Part shown: piece by piece, positions 28,173 to 37,263 of the stretch
How positions within the stretch are numbered: position 1 is the stretch's first letter
How the letters are laid out: every line of letters begins with the position of its first letter
Origin: an uncultured Saprospiraceae bacterium
GTDB lineage: Bacteria > Bacteroidota > Bacteroidia > Chitinophagales > Saprospiraceae
Direction: 5' to 3'
Length of the DNA stretch: 39,355 nt
Assembly (NCBI GenBank): GCA_937974625.1
Contig: CALJVJ010000063.1
Location: forward strand, 1-39,355
The notes under the pieces: model-generated
The model's database searches: none
Seen by the model: the letters and a program-made list of their open reading frames with translations, nothing else
Told to the model about the DNA's origin: nothing
Position numbers and translations under genes: made by a program

Positions 28173-30098
28173 CTATTCTTTATCTCGTTTTCTTTGAATA
28201 GGACTGGGTGGAGTAGGGAGGCAATCCGTATCCTCACAGTCTATTAAACCGTCATTATCATTATCAATGCCATCTGTACAATCCGTTTCAGTAGTATTAC
28301 CTACGTTGACGAATACGGTAGCTATATCACAGAGGGAATTTTTAGGTAATAAATTATAACAAACGAGGTATTGAAAAGAATCTAATCCCATAAACCCATT
28401 GGGAGGTATATAGGAAATATTACCATTTTCATCAGTCGTTAAAGTTCCACCTTGGTCAGAAGGTATATTGATTGCCACAGATGTCGTATCAAGGATATTT
28501 CCTAAATCATTATTTAGTACAGGAATAGTAATTGCGGTTTCAAATAAAGTAAAAACGGAATCATTCACTGCATTAATAAGACAATTTGGTTGTTCATCTT
28601 TAATTCTTGTTTCCTCATCTGCAAAAAACCATGTATTAATGGTATTTAGATTTCCAAAATCTACATTATCCCATGTATGACAGGGCGCATCACATCCATT
28701 AAATTCAGTTAAAGGGCTATTGTCCATTGGAGAAAATGGAATATTAGAATCATCGTAGTATAACTTATTTTCTGTATTCCCTGATGGTCTTAAGGGGCGA
28801 ATATTGGTAGCAGTAAATCCATTTAATAAAAATTCAACATCAAATATAGGGAGGTGATAAACCCCTTGTTGGTAAGTCACAGATAAATCAATGGCAGTAT
28901 TTGGAGGGATAATATTTCCAAAACCATCTTTCCTATCCCAAGGAATACATCTAGTGTATGGGGAAGCTTCATTGGGTTCAGGCTCAATATTATAAACGAT
29001 TAAGACATCTTTTGTTTGAGGAGTATAGGAAAAATCATCCCCATTTTTATCCAAATCAACTAGAATTTCAATTTGACCTACCTTTGTGGCTTCCACCAAT
29101 ATACATGCATCAGAATAGGTTCCACAGATATGTAGTTCTGGAATGTCATTAAGTGTACCATATTCACCAGAAGGGTAGACTTCTATATCAGGGTCATTTA
29201 AAAAGATTTTCTGTAAAGCCAAAGCAGAACCAAGCCCTACTACAGACATTCTATCCGTAGAAGGATTTCCAGTATTATTAGTCCCACTATCATTAAAAAA
29301 TAGATTAAATGCAGCAGGTTGAAACCCAGAATCTTTAAAATCTACTTTGTTAACAAAACCTTCCTTAGAAAGGACATAAATATTACCATTAAAAGGGGTG
29401 TCAAACCAAGCATAGGTAGGGTCTGTACCACAAGATTTTGAAGGTGCATAAAAGGCCCAGTTGGTTGCAAAAACCCTTCCTGGTTTAGCCCTAGGTGCAG
29501 GTTCTTTTGTAGCTACGGTAATATCCCAATGTTCAAAGGCGGTAATAAGCCCATTACTAGGAGCATCTGCTGAGGCACTAAATTCGATATAATAATCACC
29601 AGCTGGAAAGCCTGAAGGGTCAAAAACAATAGGCTGGTAGCCATTAGCCCCTGAAATAGGAGTAGGACCAGAGATAGCTTCCTCCCTTGAAGTGATATTT
29701 GCGGAATTTGCATCTATAAGCAGACCCGAATCATTTCCTGGAGTAGGAAAGACGATATTTCCGTTAGGATCTTTGATTCTAAAATAAGTAGGAATGTAAG
29801 CCCCTGCACATGGGTAATGTCCACTAGATACAGCTTGGCTAAAACCAAGGAAGACTTGTTCTTGATTGGGGTTAGCTACGTGAAAAAAAAGTCTCTGGTC
29901 GGCACTTCCATCATATCTCCCAAAGTTATTGTAGAGATCACCATTAAGGTATAAAAATACCCGATCAGAAGCTTGAGGAGATAACTCCTTTGTACCTTCT
30001 GCGTAGATGGAATTGTTTGCTATTGTTACAAGTAGTAACAAAAATAGCGTGCAGAGTCGATTCTCACAAAGACTCTTGCGATTTAAACTAAGTGTCAT
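28173..30098 (-). CDS. Secreted protein with one Big_9 repeat and a C-terminal Asp-rich motif; no T9SS sorting domain
   Basis: I do not recognise a function. The 641-residue protein has a signal peptide (hydrophobic TLFLLLLVTIANNSIYA, cleaved near residue 34) and a large N-terminal region (about 40-505) that resembles extracellular proteins, with FRIKDPNGNIVFPTPGND and PAGDYYIEFSASAD segments. A single cadherin-like/Big_9 repeat (about 508-605) ends LCDIATVFVNV, as in the giant neighbour. Then comes a DGIDNDNDGLIDCEDTDC motif (about 610-628) of the Ca/metal-binding MopE/thrombospondin-3-like kind. The protein then stops with a basic PIQRKRDKE tail. Relatives of this layout normally continue into more domains and a sorting CTD, so it may be truncated. 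The 1.2-kb gene-poor region downstream would fit decay. Confidence 0.75.
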   Translation of the reverse strand: MTLSLNRKSLCENRLCTLFLLLLVTIANNSIYAEGTKELSPQASDRVFLYLNGDLYNNFGRYDGSADQRLFFHVANPNQEQVFLGFSQAVSSGHYPCAGAYIPTYFRIKDPNGNIVFPTPGNDSGLLIDANSANITSREEAISGPTPISGANGYQPIVFDPSGFPAGDYYIEFSASADAPSNGLITAFEHWDITVATKEPAPRAKPGRVFATNWAFYAPSKSCGTDPTYAWFDTPFNGNIYVLSKEGFVNKVDFKDSGFQPAAFNLFFNDSGTNNTGNPSTDRMSVVGLGSALALQKIFLNDPDIEVYPSGEYGTLNDIPELHICGTYSDACILVEATKVGQIEILVDLDKNGDDFSYTPQTKDVLIVYNIEPEPNEASPYTRCIPWDRKDGFGNIIPPNTAIDLSVTYQQGVYHLPIFDVEFLLNGFTATNIRPLRPSGNTENKLYYDDSNIPFSPMDNSPLTEFNGCDAPCHTWDNVDFGNLNTINTWFFADEETRIKDEQPNCLINAVNDSVFTLFETAITIPVLNNDLGNILDTTSVAINIPSDQGGTLTTDENGNISYIPPNGFMGLDSFQYLVCYNLLPKNSLCDIATVFVNVGNTTETDCTDGIDNDNDGLIDCEDTDCLPTPPSPIQRKRDKE

Positions 30099-30701
30099 AC
30101 ACTTATTTTGTTGGCCTTTAAAAAATGATTCCCTCTACAGGGTAAAGCTCGGACTAACTTTGAGAAGAATATTCTCGAAGTACCGACACTGAGACGTAAT
30201 TCCCTAGTAGTCTAATCCAAAATTATTGCGTAATAAAAATTTTACAGCATGACACATAAAATTCTACTAAGCGCGATTCAAACGCTTAAATTTTTCAGGC
30301 TTAAATAAACGATAGCAATCCTAGGATTGACTATTTTTAGATAGCAGAAAACAGAATTAAGTGATGCTAACCAAAACAATTTTGCTTTGGAAATTTTTGT
30401 GTAATAGTAATTTAAAGGAAAAAAAAGATGGAAGGACAGTAACAAAGAAATTTGTTCTGAATTGCAGAAATGCTTTACCAAATTTAAATCCTCTCTCTAA
30501 AAATATAATCAAAAAATACCTTTGATCTTATTAACAAATATGCATAAACAATGCCAAAATTAAGAGAATTTAGAATGTATAAATATTAGGTCGTTTTAGG
30601 AAGGATATTACTTTTTGATTGCAGAAAAGACAGATACAAAAAAAAGGGAATTCAGTATGACTGAACTCCCTTTTTTCTTACCTGATAAAAATCTAAATGA
30701 T
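30099..30701. other. Intergenic region between rplT and the 641-residue secreted protein gene
   Basis: About 600 AT-rich bases with no credible gene. It must hold the promoter of the minus-strand secreted protein; CAAAATTA at 30218-30225 reads TAATTTTG on the minus strand, a possible -7 box, without a visible -33. A small palindrome GAGAA-GAA-TATTCTC lies near 30163-30177. The rplT terminator is at its right end. Confidence 0.5.
30640..30677 (-). terminator. Rho-independent terminator of rpmI-rplT
   Basis: AGGGAATTCAGT (about 30645-30656) pairs with ACTGAACTCCCT (about 30660-30671) with one mismatch. A and T runs flank both sides, so on the minus strand the stem is followed by a long T run. 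It lies just past the rplT stop. Confidence 0.8.
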
Positions 30702-31046
30702 TTATTTTACATCATTCACAATTGCTTCGAAAGTATCAGGCTCATTCATCGCCATATCGGCTAGAACTTTTCTATTTAATTGGATACCTTTTGATGCCAA
30801 TTTGTGCATGAACACAGAATAAGATAATCCGTGAGTTCTAGCAGCAGCATTGATACGGGCAATCCATAATCTTCTGAATGCTCTTTTTTTGTTTCTACGG
30901 TCTCTAAAGGCATAGGTTAAACCTTTTTCGACAGCATTTTTAGCTACAGTGTAAACTTTGGATCTAGCACCAAAGTAACCCTTCGCCATTTTTAAAATCT
31001 TCTTACGTCTTTTTCTAGACGCAACATGGTTCACTGAACGTGGCAT
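30702..31046 (-). CDS. rplT: 50S ribosomal protein L20
   Basis: L20 binds 23S rRNA early in assembly of the large subunit. The 114-residue protein is highly basic with the family signature [18 protein letters not shown], followed by [36 protein letters not shown] and [13 protein letters not shown]. The open frame continues to 31064, but the ATG at 31046 gives the standard N-terminus. It is the last gene of the rpmI-rplT pair, 159 bases after rpmI, with a terminator immediately after. In other bacteria L20 represses its own operon by binding the leader; I see no specific leader motif here that proves this. Confidence 0.97.
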   Translation of the reverse strand: MPRSVNHVASRKRRKKILKMAKGYFGARSKVYTVAKNAVEKGLTYAFRDRRNKKRAFRRLWIARINAAARTHGLSYSVFMHKLASKGIQLNRKVLADMAMNEPDTFEAIVNDVK

Positions 31047-31205
31047 GGTAGTAATTTTTTGCAAAACAGGGGCTTGTAAAAATTTAAAATGATAAATTTA
31101 AAATTTTAAATTAAGAAGCACTTCGGACCTGTGATGAGTGAAAAATAATTGAGATAATTCTTTGCTGGAAAATAAATGGAAAAATCCAAAAATAACCAAG
31201 ACTAA

Positions 31206-31406
31206 TTATCCTCTTAAGCAGAGTAGCTTTTCTACTCTTTTTTGGTCTGACACATGTACAAGTGCTGAACCTCTAACTCTAAGCTTTGCTTTCTTGCTTT
31301 TTTGTCTCTTTCTGTGAGAGGTATTAGCTTGAAATCGCTTAATTTTACCGGACCCAGTACGCTTGAATCGCTTCTTCGCACTGGAATGGGTCTTCATCTT
31401 CGGCAT
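31206..31406 (-). CDS. rpmI: 50S ribosomal protein L35
   Basis: L35 is a small, very basic component of the large ribosomal subunit. At 66 residues it has the usual length and the family pattern MPKMKTHSSAKKRFKRTGSGKI, then a Lys/Arg-rich centre with SHRKRQKSKKAKLR. It lies between infC and rplT in the standard order, but 321 bases separate it from infC. That gap contains a strong terminator and a candidate promoter, so rpmI-rplT is probably also transcribed on its own. Confidence 0.96.
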   Translation of the reverse strand: MPKMKTHSSAKKRFKRTGSGKIKRFQANTSHRKRQKSKKAKLRVRGSALVHVSDQKRVEKLLCLRG

Positions 31407-31538
31407 TTCAACGTCTTTTAATTTGATGAAAATAGCAACTTAGAGAATACTTTTTTTGAAAAGAATTCAACGAAGTAGTAAATCAATCAAAAAATTCAAT
31501 AAAATAGTATATAATTCGCCCATTTTTCTATGGGTGCG

Positions 31539-31569
31539 CAAAGATAGGAACTTTTAACTGAAATTGAAA
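31539..31569 (-). promoter_or_regulatory. Candidate promoter for rpmI-rplT
   Basis: On the minus strand TATCTTTG (31546-31539) matches the Bacteroidota -7 box exactly. A TTTC (31569-31566) lies 19 bases upstream as a near match to the -33 TTTG. It sits downstream of the infC terminator and leaves a leader of about 125 bases before rpmI. Confidence 0.5.
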
Positions 31570-31582
31570 GGGGAGCGGCTAT

Positions 31583-31650
31583 ATTAGTGGTAAGTTGTAT
31601 TGGTAAGTTTTATGTGGTGGTTTAGGCTTAAGATTTACTACTTACCACTG
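31583..31650. repeat. Inverted repeat of the TAGTGGTAAGT family
   Basis: AGTGGTAAGT near the left end faces ACTTACCACT at the right end, with a second GGTAAGTTxTA copy inside. The unit matches the one building the 1891-1969 hairpin and a fragment at 10941-10954, so it is a recurring intergenic element in this window. Confidence 0.5.
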
Positions 31651-31655
31651 ATAAA

Positions 31656-31709
31656 AAAAAACTGCTGCATTTATCCCAATAATTATCGGGATAAATGCAG
31701 CAGTTTTTG
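31656..31709 (-). terminator. Strong terminator after infC
   Basis: ACTGCTGCATTTATCCC (31661-31677) pairs perfectly over 17 bp with 31688-31704. Flanking A5/T5 runs extend this to 22 bp. The minus strand continues into a run of nine or more T. It lies 19 bases after the infC stop and separates infC from rpmI. Confidence 0.85.
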
Positions 31710-31727
31710 TATATCTTATGAAAAATA

Positions 31728-32315
31728 TTATTTCTTTTTCTTTTTAGGTTGGACCATAACGGTCATACGACGTCCTTCCATTCTAGGTAGCGCTTCTGCT
31801 GCACCATATTCTTCTAATTCCTTAAGGAATTTTAATAATAATAATTCGCCACGTTCTTTAAAAACAATGGTTCTACCTTTAAATTGTACATAAGCTTTTA
31901 CTTTTGCACCGTCTTCAAGGAAGCCTTTAGCATGTTTTGTTTTAAAATTAAAATCGTGGTCATCGGTATTAGGGCCAAAGCGAATTTCTTTGACAACAGT
32001 TTTGACAGCCTTAGATTTGATTTCTTTTTGTTTCTTTTTCCTGTCGTATAAAAATTTACGATAGTCAATAATTTTACAAACTGGTGGGTCAGCTTTAGGT
32101 GAGATTTCTACCAAATCCAAATCCATTTTTCTTGCCCAGCTCTTAACTTCTCTAGTGTTATAAACATCTGCGGAAACATCTTTTCCTGCAACTTCACTAA
32201 TTGCATCCATGTTGTCTCCTACTAAACGGATTTGTGGTACTTTAATAAAATCATTAATTCTAAATCTGATTTCTTCTTTTTGATTGTGATTTCTACGATG
32301 GTGTCTTCTGGCCAA
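31728..32315 (-). CDS. infC: Translation initiation factor IF-3, with a TTG start
   Basis: IF-3 binds the 30S subunit, keeps 50S away and checks start codon and initiator tRNA. The 195-residue protein has the N-domain ([37 protein letters not shown]), a Lys-rich linker and the C-domain ([49 protein letters not shown]), ending in a run of Lys. The start is TTG at 32315-32313: an in-frame stop lies six codons upstream with no ATG or GTG between, and the next ATG would cut off the conserved IRLVGDN. Atypical infC start codons (AUU in E. coli) allow IF-3 to repress its own translation. The same control is plausible here but not shown. Confidence 0.96.
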   Translation of the reverse strand: MARRHHRRNHNQKEEIRFRINDFIKVPQIRLVGDNMDAISEVAGKDVSADVYNTREVKSWARKMDLDLVEISPKADPPVCKIIDYRKFLYDRKKKQKEIKSKAVKTVVKEIRFGPNTDDHDFNFKTKHAKGFLEDGAKVKAYVQFKGRTIVFKERGELLLLKFLKELEEYGAAEALPRMEGRRMTVMVQPKKKKK

Positions 32316-32618
32316 TAGATAAAAGTTTAATTAAAAAAAAATAGACTGTTTTATAGGACAATCAGCTAACCTTTTTCGATAAGAAAGGAATGCCTGTTCC
32401 TACCTTACCTATTTATTAAGTGTAAATAAGTGGATAAAGTTCCCTGATACTTACAATTTGCGGTAAAAATAATAGAATTATATTGTTTACCAAAAATAAA
32501 AAGGCTGAACCAGTATTAAATTGACTGATTCAACCTTTATTTATGCTTTTAAAAAATTATTTTCAATAATTGGAATGATAATACGGTAATAGATACACTT
32601 TTTATTTGATTCAAAAGC
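32316..32618. other. Intergenic region between clpC and infC
   Basis: It contains the clpC terminator (32493-32538) and the infC leader. A CAAAAATA at 32491-32498 reads TATTTTTG on the minus strand, a possible -7 box for infC. A small AGGAA-TGCCTG-TTCCT hairpin lies at 32386-32401 in the leader. No gene is present. Confidence 0.5.
32493..32538 (-). terminator. Terminator after clpC
   Basis: Arms 32500-32514 and 32524-32538 pair over 15 bp. The two deviations from perfect complementarity are G-U pairs in the minus-strand RNA, and that strand then runs into TTTTTATTTTTG. The sidedness argues for action on the clpC transcript. Confidence 0.8.
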
Positions 32619-35186
32619 TTACTTTTTTTGTGTATTCTTATCTTTAACCTTCTTTGCTAAAGAAATTTTAATATTATCTTTTTCTTTTGTCATTTCTGCC
32701 ATGAACACACTACCTTCTGGCGGATTTTGATTGAGAATGAATTCTGCTAGTGGGTCTTCCAAATATTTTTGAATAGCCCGGTGGAGTGGTCTAGCACCAA
32801 ATTGCGGGTCAAAACCTTTTTCAGCGACAAACGCTTTAGCTTCATCCGTTAATTCAAGACTATATTCCATGCCTTTCAATCGCTTCATAACATCTTTAAG
32901 CGAAATCTCAATAATTTGAGAAATATCTTCTTGTTCTAAGCTATTAAAGACAACGACATCATCGATTCTGTTTAAGAATTCAGGAGAAAAAGCTCGCTTT
33001 AAGGCACTTTCAATTACTCCTTTAGCGTGATCGTCTGCCTGATTTGTACGTGCATTGGTTGCAAAACCAACCCCTTGCCCAAAATCTTTTAACTGACGAG
33101 CACCAATATTCGAAGTCATGATAATTAAGGTATTTTTAAAATCTACCTTACGACCTAAGCCATCTGTCAATTGACCATCGTCTAGTACTTGCAACAAGAT
33201 GTTAAATACATCTGGATGTGCTTTTTCAATTTCATCCAATAATACTACAGAATAAGGCTTTCTTCTGACCTTTTCAGTCAATTGACCACCTTCTTCATAG
33301 CCAACATATCCAGGAGGAGCTCCAACTAATCGACTTACAGAGAATTTCTCCATATATTCACTCATATCAATTCTAATTAAAGAATCATCAGAGTCAAATA
33401 TATATCTAGCTAAAGCTTTTGCTAATTCAGTCTTACCAACACCAGTAGGTCCTAAGAAAATAAAGGAACCAATTGGTTTAGAAGGGTCTTTTAACCCAAC
33501 TCTATTTCTTTGAATTGCTTTACTGATTTTCAAAATAGCTTCATCCTGTCCAATCACCATCTTCTTGATATCATCTCCCATTTTAACGAGTTTCTTACTC
33601 TCGTTTTGGGCAACTTTCTTCACAGGAATACCAGTCATCATAGATACCACTTCTGCAATATCTTCTTCTGTTACAGGGTATTTTTTAGATTTTGACTCTT
33701 CTTCCCAATCAATTTTAGCGATTTCTAATTGGCGAATCAACTTAGATTCATCATCCCGCAAATCAGCAGCTCTTTCGTATTGCTGGTCTTTTACGGCTTG
33801 ATTTTTATCTTCTTTGATTTTTTCAATTTCTTTTTCAAATTCTTCAATATGCTTAGGCACATGAATGTTTTTCAAATGCACTCTTGCACCAACTTCATCC
33901 AAAACATCAATAGCTTTATCTGGTAAGAATCGATCACTGATATATCGGTTACTTAAACTAACACAGCTTTCGATAGCCTTATCTGAATATTCCACATTGT
34001 GGAAGTCTTCATATTTAGGTTTGATATTTTGCAAGATATGTACTGCTTCCTCTGGGCTTGGTGGTTCCACGAGTACTTTCTGAAATCTTCTATCCAAAGC
34101 ACCATCTTTTTCGATGTGCTGACGATATTCATCCAAGGTTGAAGCACCAATACATTGTAACTCGCCACGAGCGAGTGCCGGTTTGAAGATATTAGATGCA
34201 TCTAAAGAACCAGTTGCTCCACCCGCACCAACAATGGTATGGATTTCATCAATGAAAAGGATAACATCTCTCGATTTTTCCAATTCATTCATAATTGCCT
34301 TCATACGCTCTTCGAATTGACCTCGATATTTAGTACCAGCTACTAAAGCGGCTAAATCGAGCATGACAATCCTTTTGTCAAAAAGTGTACGCGAAACTTT
34401 TCTTTGAATAATTCTTCTAGCCAAGCCTTCCACGATAGCTGTTTTACCAACACCAGGCTCTCCAATAAGGATTGGATTATTTTTCTTTCTTCTACTTAAA
34501 ATTTGACTAACTCTTTCAATTTCAGTTTCTCTACCAATGATAGGGTCTAACTTGCCTTCTTCAGCTAGTTTGGTGATATCTCTACCAAAATTATCTAAAA
34601 CAGGGGTACGTGATTTTGTACCGCCCTTTCTTTGATAATTTCCACCTCTACCGCCACCTAAATCACCGCCTTCACCTTCTTCAAAACTGTCATCAGAATC
34701 TTGTGGTCCTTGATTCATAAAATCTGTGTCTACTAAATCCTCTTCGTGTCTTACGTATTCCAGTTCGGATTTAAAAGTGTCATAATCTACTTCAAATTGC
34801 TCTAGCACCTGAGAAGCAGGATTATCACTATGTTTTAAAATAGAAAGCACTAGATGTTCTGTGCTAATTTCTTCCGTTTTTAACCTTTTAGCCTCTAAAA
34901 AAGTAACTTTTAAAACTCTTTCTGCATCTTTGTTCAACGGAACGTTTTCGATAGTCAGCGAAGCATTTAGCGAGGGTCTTTTTTCAATAGAGTCTTCAAT
35001 AACTTGAATTAACTCATCAGAATTAACCTCTAACGAATCAAATACTTTGACTGCTAAACTCTTGCCTTCCCTTACTATACCAAGCAACAAATGCTCAGTA
35101 CCTATATAGTCATGTCCCAACCTTAAAGCCTCTTTACGGCTGTTGGCTATGACTTTCTTAACCTTTGGAGAAAACTTTCTGTTCAT
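32619..35186 (-). CDS. clpC: ATP-dependent Clp protease ATP-binding subunit ClpC
   Basis: ClpC is a Hsp100 unfoldase that feeds damaged or tagged proteins to ClpP. The 855-residue protein has the double Clp N-domain (about 1-145, [16 protein letters not shown] and a second repeat at [15 protein letters not shown]) and a Gly/acid-rich linker (about 160-195). The first AAA+ module has Walker A GEPGVGKT (242-249), Walker [10 protein letters not shown] and the pore loop KYRGQFEER. The UVR-containing middle domain is at about 445-485, and the second AAA+ module has Walker A GPTGVGKT (579-586), the pore loop [11 protein letters not shown], sensor and arginine residues. The short middle domain separates it from ClpB. 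The linker with [13 protein letters not shown] is longer than in Bacillus ClpC. It appears monocistronic. I see no CtsR-type heptad operators. Confidence 0.96.
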   Translation of the reverse strand: MNRKFSPKVKKVIANSRKEALRLGHDYIGTEHLLLGIVREGKSLAVKVFDSLEVNSDELIQVIEDSIEKRPSLNASLTIENVPLNKDAERVLKVTFLEAKRLKTEEISTEHLVLSILKHSDNPASQVLEQFEVDYDTFKSELEYVRHEEDLVDTDFMNQGPQDSDDSFEEGEGGDLGGGRGGNYQRKGGTKSRTPVLDNFGRDITKLAEEGKLDPIIGRETEIERVSQILSRRKKNNPILIGEPGVGKTAIVEGLARRIIQRKVSRTLFDKRIVMLDLAALVAGTKYRGQFEERMKAIMNELEKSRDVILFIDEIHTIVGAGGATGSLDASNIFKPALARGELQCIGASTLDEYRQHIEKDGALDRRFQKVLVEPPSPEEAVHILQNIKPKYEDFHNVEYSDKAIESCVSLSNRYISDRFLPDKAIDVLDEVGARVHLKNIHVPKHIEEFEKEIEKIKEDKNQAVKDQQYERAADLRDDESKLIRQLEIAKIDWEEESKSKKYPVTEEDIAEVVSMMTGIPVKKVAQNESKKLVKMGDDIKKMVIGQDEAILKISKAIQRNRVGLKDPSKPIGSFIFLGPTGVGKTELAKALARYIFDSDDSLIRIDMSEYMEKFSVSRLVGAPPGYVGYEEGGQLTEKVRRKPYSVVLLDEIEKAHPDVFNILLQVLDDGQLTDGLGRKVDFKNTLIIMTSNIGARQLKDFGQGVGFATNARTNQADDHAKGVIESALKRAFSPEFLNRIDDVVVFNSLEQEDISQIIEISLKDVMKRLKGMEYSLELTDEAKAFVAEKGFDPQFGARPLHRAIQKYLEDPLAEFILNQNPPEGSVFMAEMTKEKDNIKISLAKKVKDKNTQKK

Positions 35187-35625
35187 GATAAGATATGGTC
35201 TATCTGTTTACAAAAATTTGGGTGGTAAGAAATGAAGAATTTTAAAAGAAAGATAAAAAATAAAATTTTATTTTATAGGTCTATTAAAATTCATCAATTA
35301 TAATACCAATAATTGAGGATTTCAAAACAATATTAAACAATCTTTTCGTACAAAACAATGTAGAATAAAATTAGTTTAACATAAATTTTTCGATTTCTAA
35401 TTATCCCTTTAATAATTAGGTTATTTTCATTTTCCTAACTATATCATTTTCATTAGAAAAAATATTCATTTTATTCGAATGTTTTTAATTAAAAATGTGA
35501 CTTTTTCCAATTTTAAATATCTTAATTATAAAGCAAATTAGATGTCTGCCGTAAATTCAGATAAATAAATTAGTTGAAAGCTAGGAGAATCAATATAATG
35601 ATTGGAAAAAATGATGCCATATGCA

Positions 35626-35694
35626 ATTTTGCCCGCTTCTTAGTACATTGTGTCATAGAAATCAACGATTCGCATGACAAATAGGCGGCAAAAT
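35626..35694. other. Nested inverted repeat, possible structured RNA or operator
   Basis: An outer stem of ATTTTGCCCGC (35626-35636) with GCGGCAAAAT (35685-35694) has one bulge. It encloses an inner TGTCAT (35651-35656) with ATGACA (35674-35679). No T run follows on the plus strand within 15 bases, so it does not look like a plain terminator. It lies about 440 bases before clpC and 175 before the STAS gene. Confidence 0.35.
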
Positions 35695-35732
35695 CTTCTA
35701 ATCTAATAATTTAAAAAAAAGCGGACAATAAT

Positions 35733-35740
35733 TACATTTG
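35733..35740 (+). promoter_or_regulatory. Candidate -7 box upstream of the STAS gene
   Basis: TACATTTG fits TAnnTTTG and lies about 130 bases before the ATG. No good -33 box is visible at the right distance, so confidence is low. Confidence 0.3.
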
Positions 35741-35869
35741 TGAGAAATAGGTTACTAGAATTATAACAAAACAAAAGTATTTCCTATTTTGTGAGATAAT
35801 TTTTTGAAAATCACTTTACTGAAAAAGGAAAACAGTATTTGAAACACTCGGTTAAAAACTTACTTTATT

Positions 35870-36265
35870 ATGAAATTTAGCGTTGAAAAAAAAGAGCAAT
35901 ACACCATCTTTACTTTAAATGAAGATAATTTGAATTCATTGATGGCACCTTTGTTGAAATCAGAATTTATTATCTACAGAAATGAAGGGGTAAATAATCT
36001 AATTTTGGATCTCTCAAATGTACAGTTTGTTGATTCTTCGGGATTAAGCTCTATCCTTACAGCCAACCGTTTATGGAAAGAATTTGGCTCCTTTGTTATT
36101 ACAGGTGTTAATCATCCTTCTGTCAAAAAATTAATTGAAATTTCTCGATTAGATACGGTATTAGAGATCATACCAACTATTCAAGAGTCCATTGATTTTG
36201 TGATGATTGAAGAATTAGAACGAGAATTGAAAGGAGAAGCGGAAACTGATGACACCATGCAATAG
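35870..36265 (+). CDS. STAS-domain protein, anti-sigma factor antagonist type
   Basis: The 131-residue protein is nearly all one STAS domain, related to SpoIIAA and RsbV, which bind anti-sigma factor kinases and are switched by serine phosphorylation. The key segment is LILDLSNVQFVDSSGLSSIL (about 44-63); Ser56/Ser57 in DSSGLS align with the phosphorylated site. After the domain come about 15 acidic residues (ERELKGEAETDDTMQ). No partner kinase, phosphatase or sigma factor is next to it; it stands alone between the clpC regulatory region and its own terminator at 36389-36418. Bacteroidota often carry such solitary STAS proteins, so the partner cannot be named. Confidence 0.88.
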   Translation: MKFSVEKKEQYTIFTLNEDNLNSLMAPLLKSEFIIYRNEGVNNLILDLSNVQFVDSSGLSSILTANRLWKEFGSFVITGVNHPSVKKLIEISRLDTVLEIIPTIQESIDFVMIEELERELKGEAETDDTMQ

Positions 36266-36388
36266 TCTATTTCGTTATTTTCAAACTAGAAAATGCTTCA
36301 GTTTGTAAACACGTCCCTTATAAGATTAGGTAGAGATTTTTTCATAAGTCTACACCTAACAAGCACACAGTTTTATACAAAAAAAATC

Positions 36389-36418
36389 AGGAGTGTAATG
36401 ATTATTACACTCCTTTTT
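36389..36418 (+). terminator. Rho-independent terminator after the STAS gene
   Basis: A perfect 11-bp stem (AGGAGTGTAAT, 36389-36399, with ATTACACTCCT, 36404-36414) has a GATT loop, followed by five T and preceded by an A run. It lies 124 bases past the STAS stop and ahead of the collagen-like operon. Confidence 0.85.
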
Positions 36419-36472
36419 GATTGATGACGCTGAATTCATAGGCATTTGATGCTCGATAATTACCTGTTTTAT

Positions 36473-36480
36473 TATTTTTG
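36473..36480 (+). promoter_or_regulatory. Candidate -7 box of the collagen-like operon
   Basis: TATTTTTG fits TAnnTTTG, 30 bases before the first ATG. A TTTG at 36445-36448 is 24 bases away, slightly further than usual for the -33 box. The upstream terminator means a promoter must lie in this interval. Confidence 0.35.
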
Positions 36481-36509
36481 AACAAGACTATTAATTTGAC
36501 AACCTTGTT

Positions 36510-37223
36510 ATGTATAGAAATTTACTATTTTTCATAATTAGTATGCTATTAGGTTCTCCTAATAACGGAACCGCGCAAGCTTCGACGACCTTCAATTATC
36601 AAAGTATTATCCTTAATGATGATAATACCGTTTTATCGGATGCAGCGGTCAATTTGAGAATAAACCTCATTGCTGGGAATAGTCCTGGACAAGTAATCTA
36701 TTCAGAAGCTCATAGTGTGATGACTTCTCCTATTGGTTATTTTTCTATTAACATAGGAGCAGGAACGCCTTTAAATGGTGAGTTTGAAAAGGTTGATTGG
36801 GGAAGCAATCTTCATTTTATATCTATTGAATTTGAACAGGAGAATGGTGATTTTAAATTTTTAGGAGCGCTTCAATTATTATCCGTTCCTTATGCTTTGT
36901 TTGCACATTATGCGGAAGAAGGTCGAATTGGTCCAGCAGGAACCCAGGGACCCAAAGGGCCACAAGGGCAAAAGGGAAAACCAGGAATACCTCCTCCATG
37001 TGGACCTGCTAGTACAATCGGTGCCCAAGGACCTCAGGGCCCGCAAGGACCTCCAGGAGCAGATGGTCATCCAGGTCCGATGGGAAGACCAATCATGGTA
37101 AAATTAAATCAACCTATTGCTAACCCTGCGAAGGGACAGATTTATGTGGATGATGGGACAAACACAGTTGATGGAGAAATCGGATTGCGGTATTTTACAG
37201 GCAGTGTTTGGATAGACATATAG
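36510..37223 (+). CDS. Secreted collagen-like protein, paralogue 1
   Basis: This 237-residue exported protein has a signal peptide (about 1-23, ending GTAQA). The N-terminal domain (about 25-135) is common in Bacteroidota collagen-like proteins: FNYQSIILNDDN, VNLRINLIAG, VIYSEAHSV, GYFSINIGAGT, WGSNLHFISIEF and LLSVPYALFAHYA. A collagen segment (141-191) has seven Gly-X-Y triplets, a PPC-GPA-STI interruption that keeps the triplet register (Cys164), then seven more triplets. A C-terminal cap (about 205-237) reads KGQIYVDDGTN and GLRYFTGSVWIDI. It probably trimerises outside the cell; the cap could be the trimerisation or attachment unit. No T9SS sorting domain is present. It opens an operon with a T9SS cargo gene 40 bases downstream and two paralogues. 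Confidence 0.88.
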   Translation: MYRNLLFFIISMLLGSPNNGTAQASTTFNYQSIILNDDNTVLSDAAVNLRINLIAGNSPGQVIYSEAHSVMTSPIGYFSINIGAGTPLNGEFEKVDWGSNLHFISIEFEQENGDFKFLGALQLLSVPYALFAHYAEEGRIGPAGTQGPKGPQGQKGKPGIPPPCGPASTIGAQGPQGPQGPPGADGHPGPMGRPIMVKLNQPIANPAKGQIYVDDGTNTVDGEIGLRYFTGSVWIDI

Positions 37224-37263
37224 ACAGCAAAAGTAAATTCATACAATTGACAATTTTAAGAAA

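Larger units (their letters stand above)
31407..31727. other. Unusually long gap between infC and rpmI
   Basis: The gap holds, from right to left on the minus strand, the infC terminator hairpin (31656-31709), a GTGGTAAGT/ACTTACCAC inverted repeat (31583-31650) and a candidate rpmI promoter (31539-31569). About 125 bases of AT-rich leader precede the rpmI ATG. No gene is present. Confidence 0.6.
35187..35869. other. Divergent regulatory region between clpC and the STAS gene
   Basis: About 680 AT-rich bases with no credible gene. It contains an inverted repeat CAATTAT/ATAATTG at 35295-35315 upstream of clpC, a nested inverted repeat at 35626-35694, and a TACATTTG -7-like box at 35733-35740 facing the STAS gene. 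AAATAGG/CCTATTT copies, each next to a TTTGTGAGA or TTTTGTGAGA, lie between 35737 and 35796. Confidence 0.6.
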
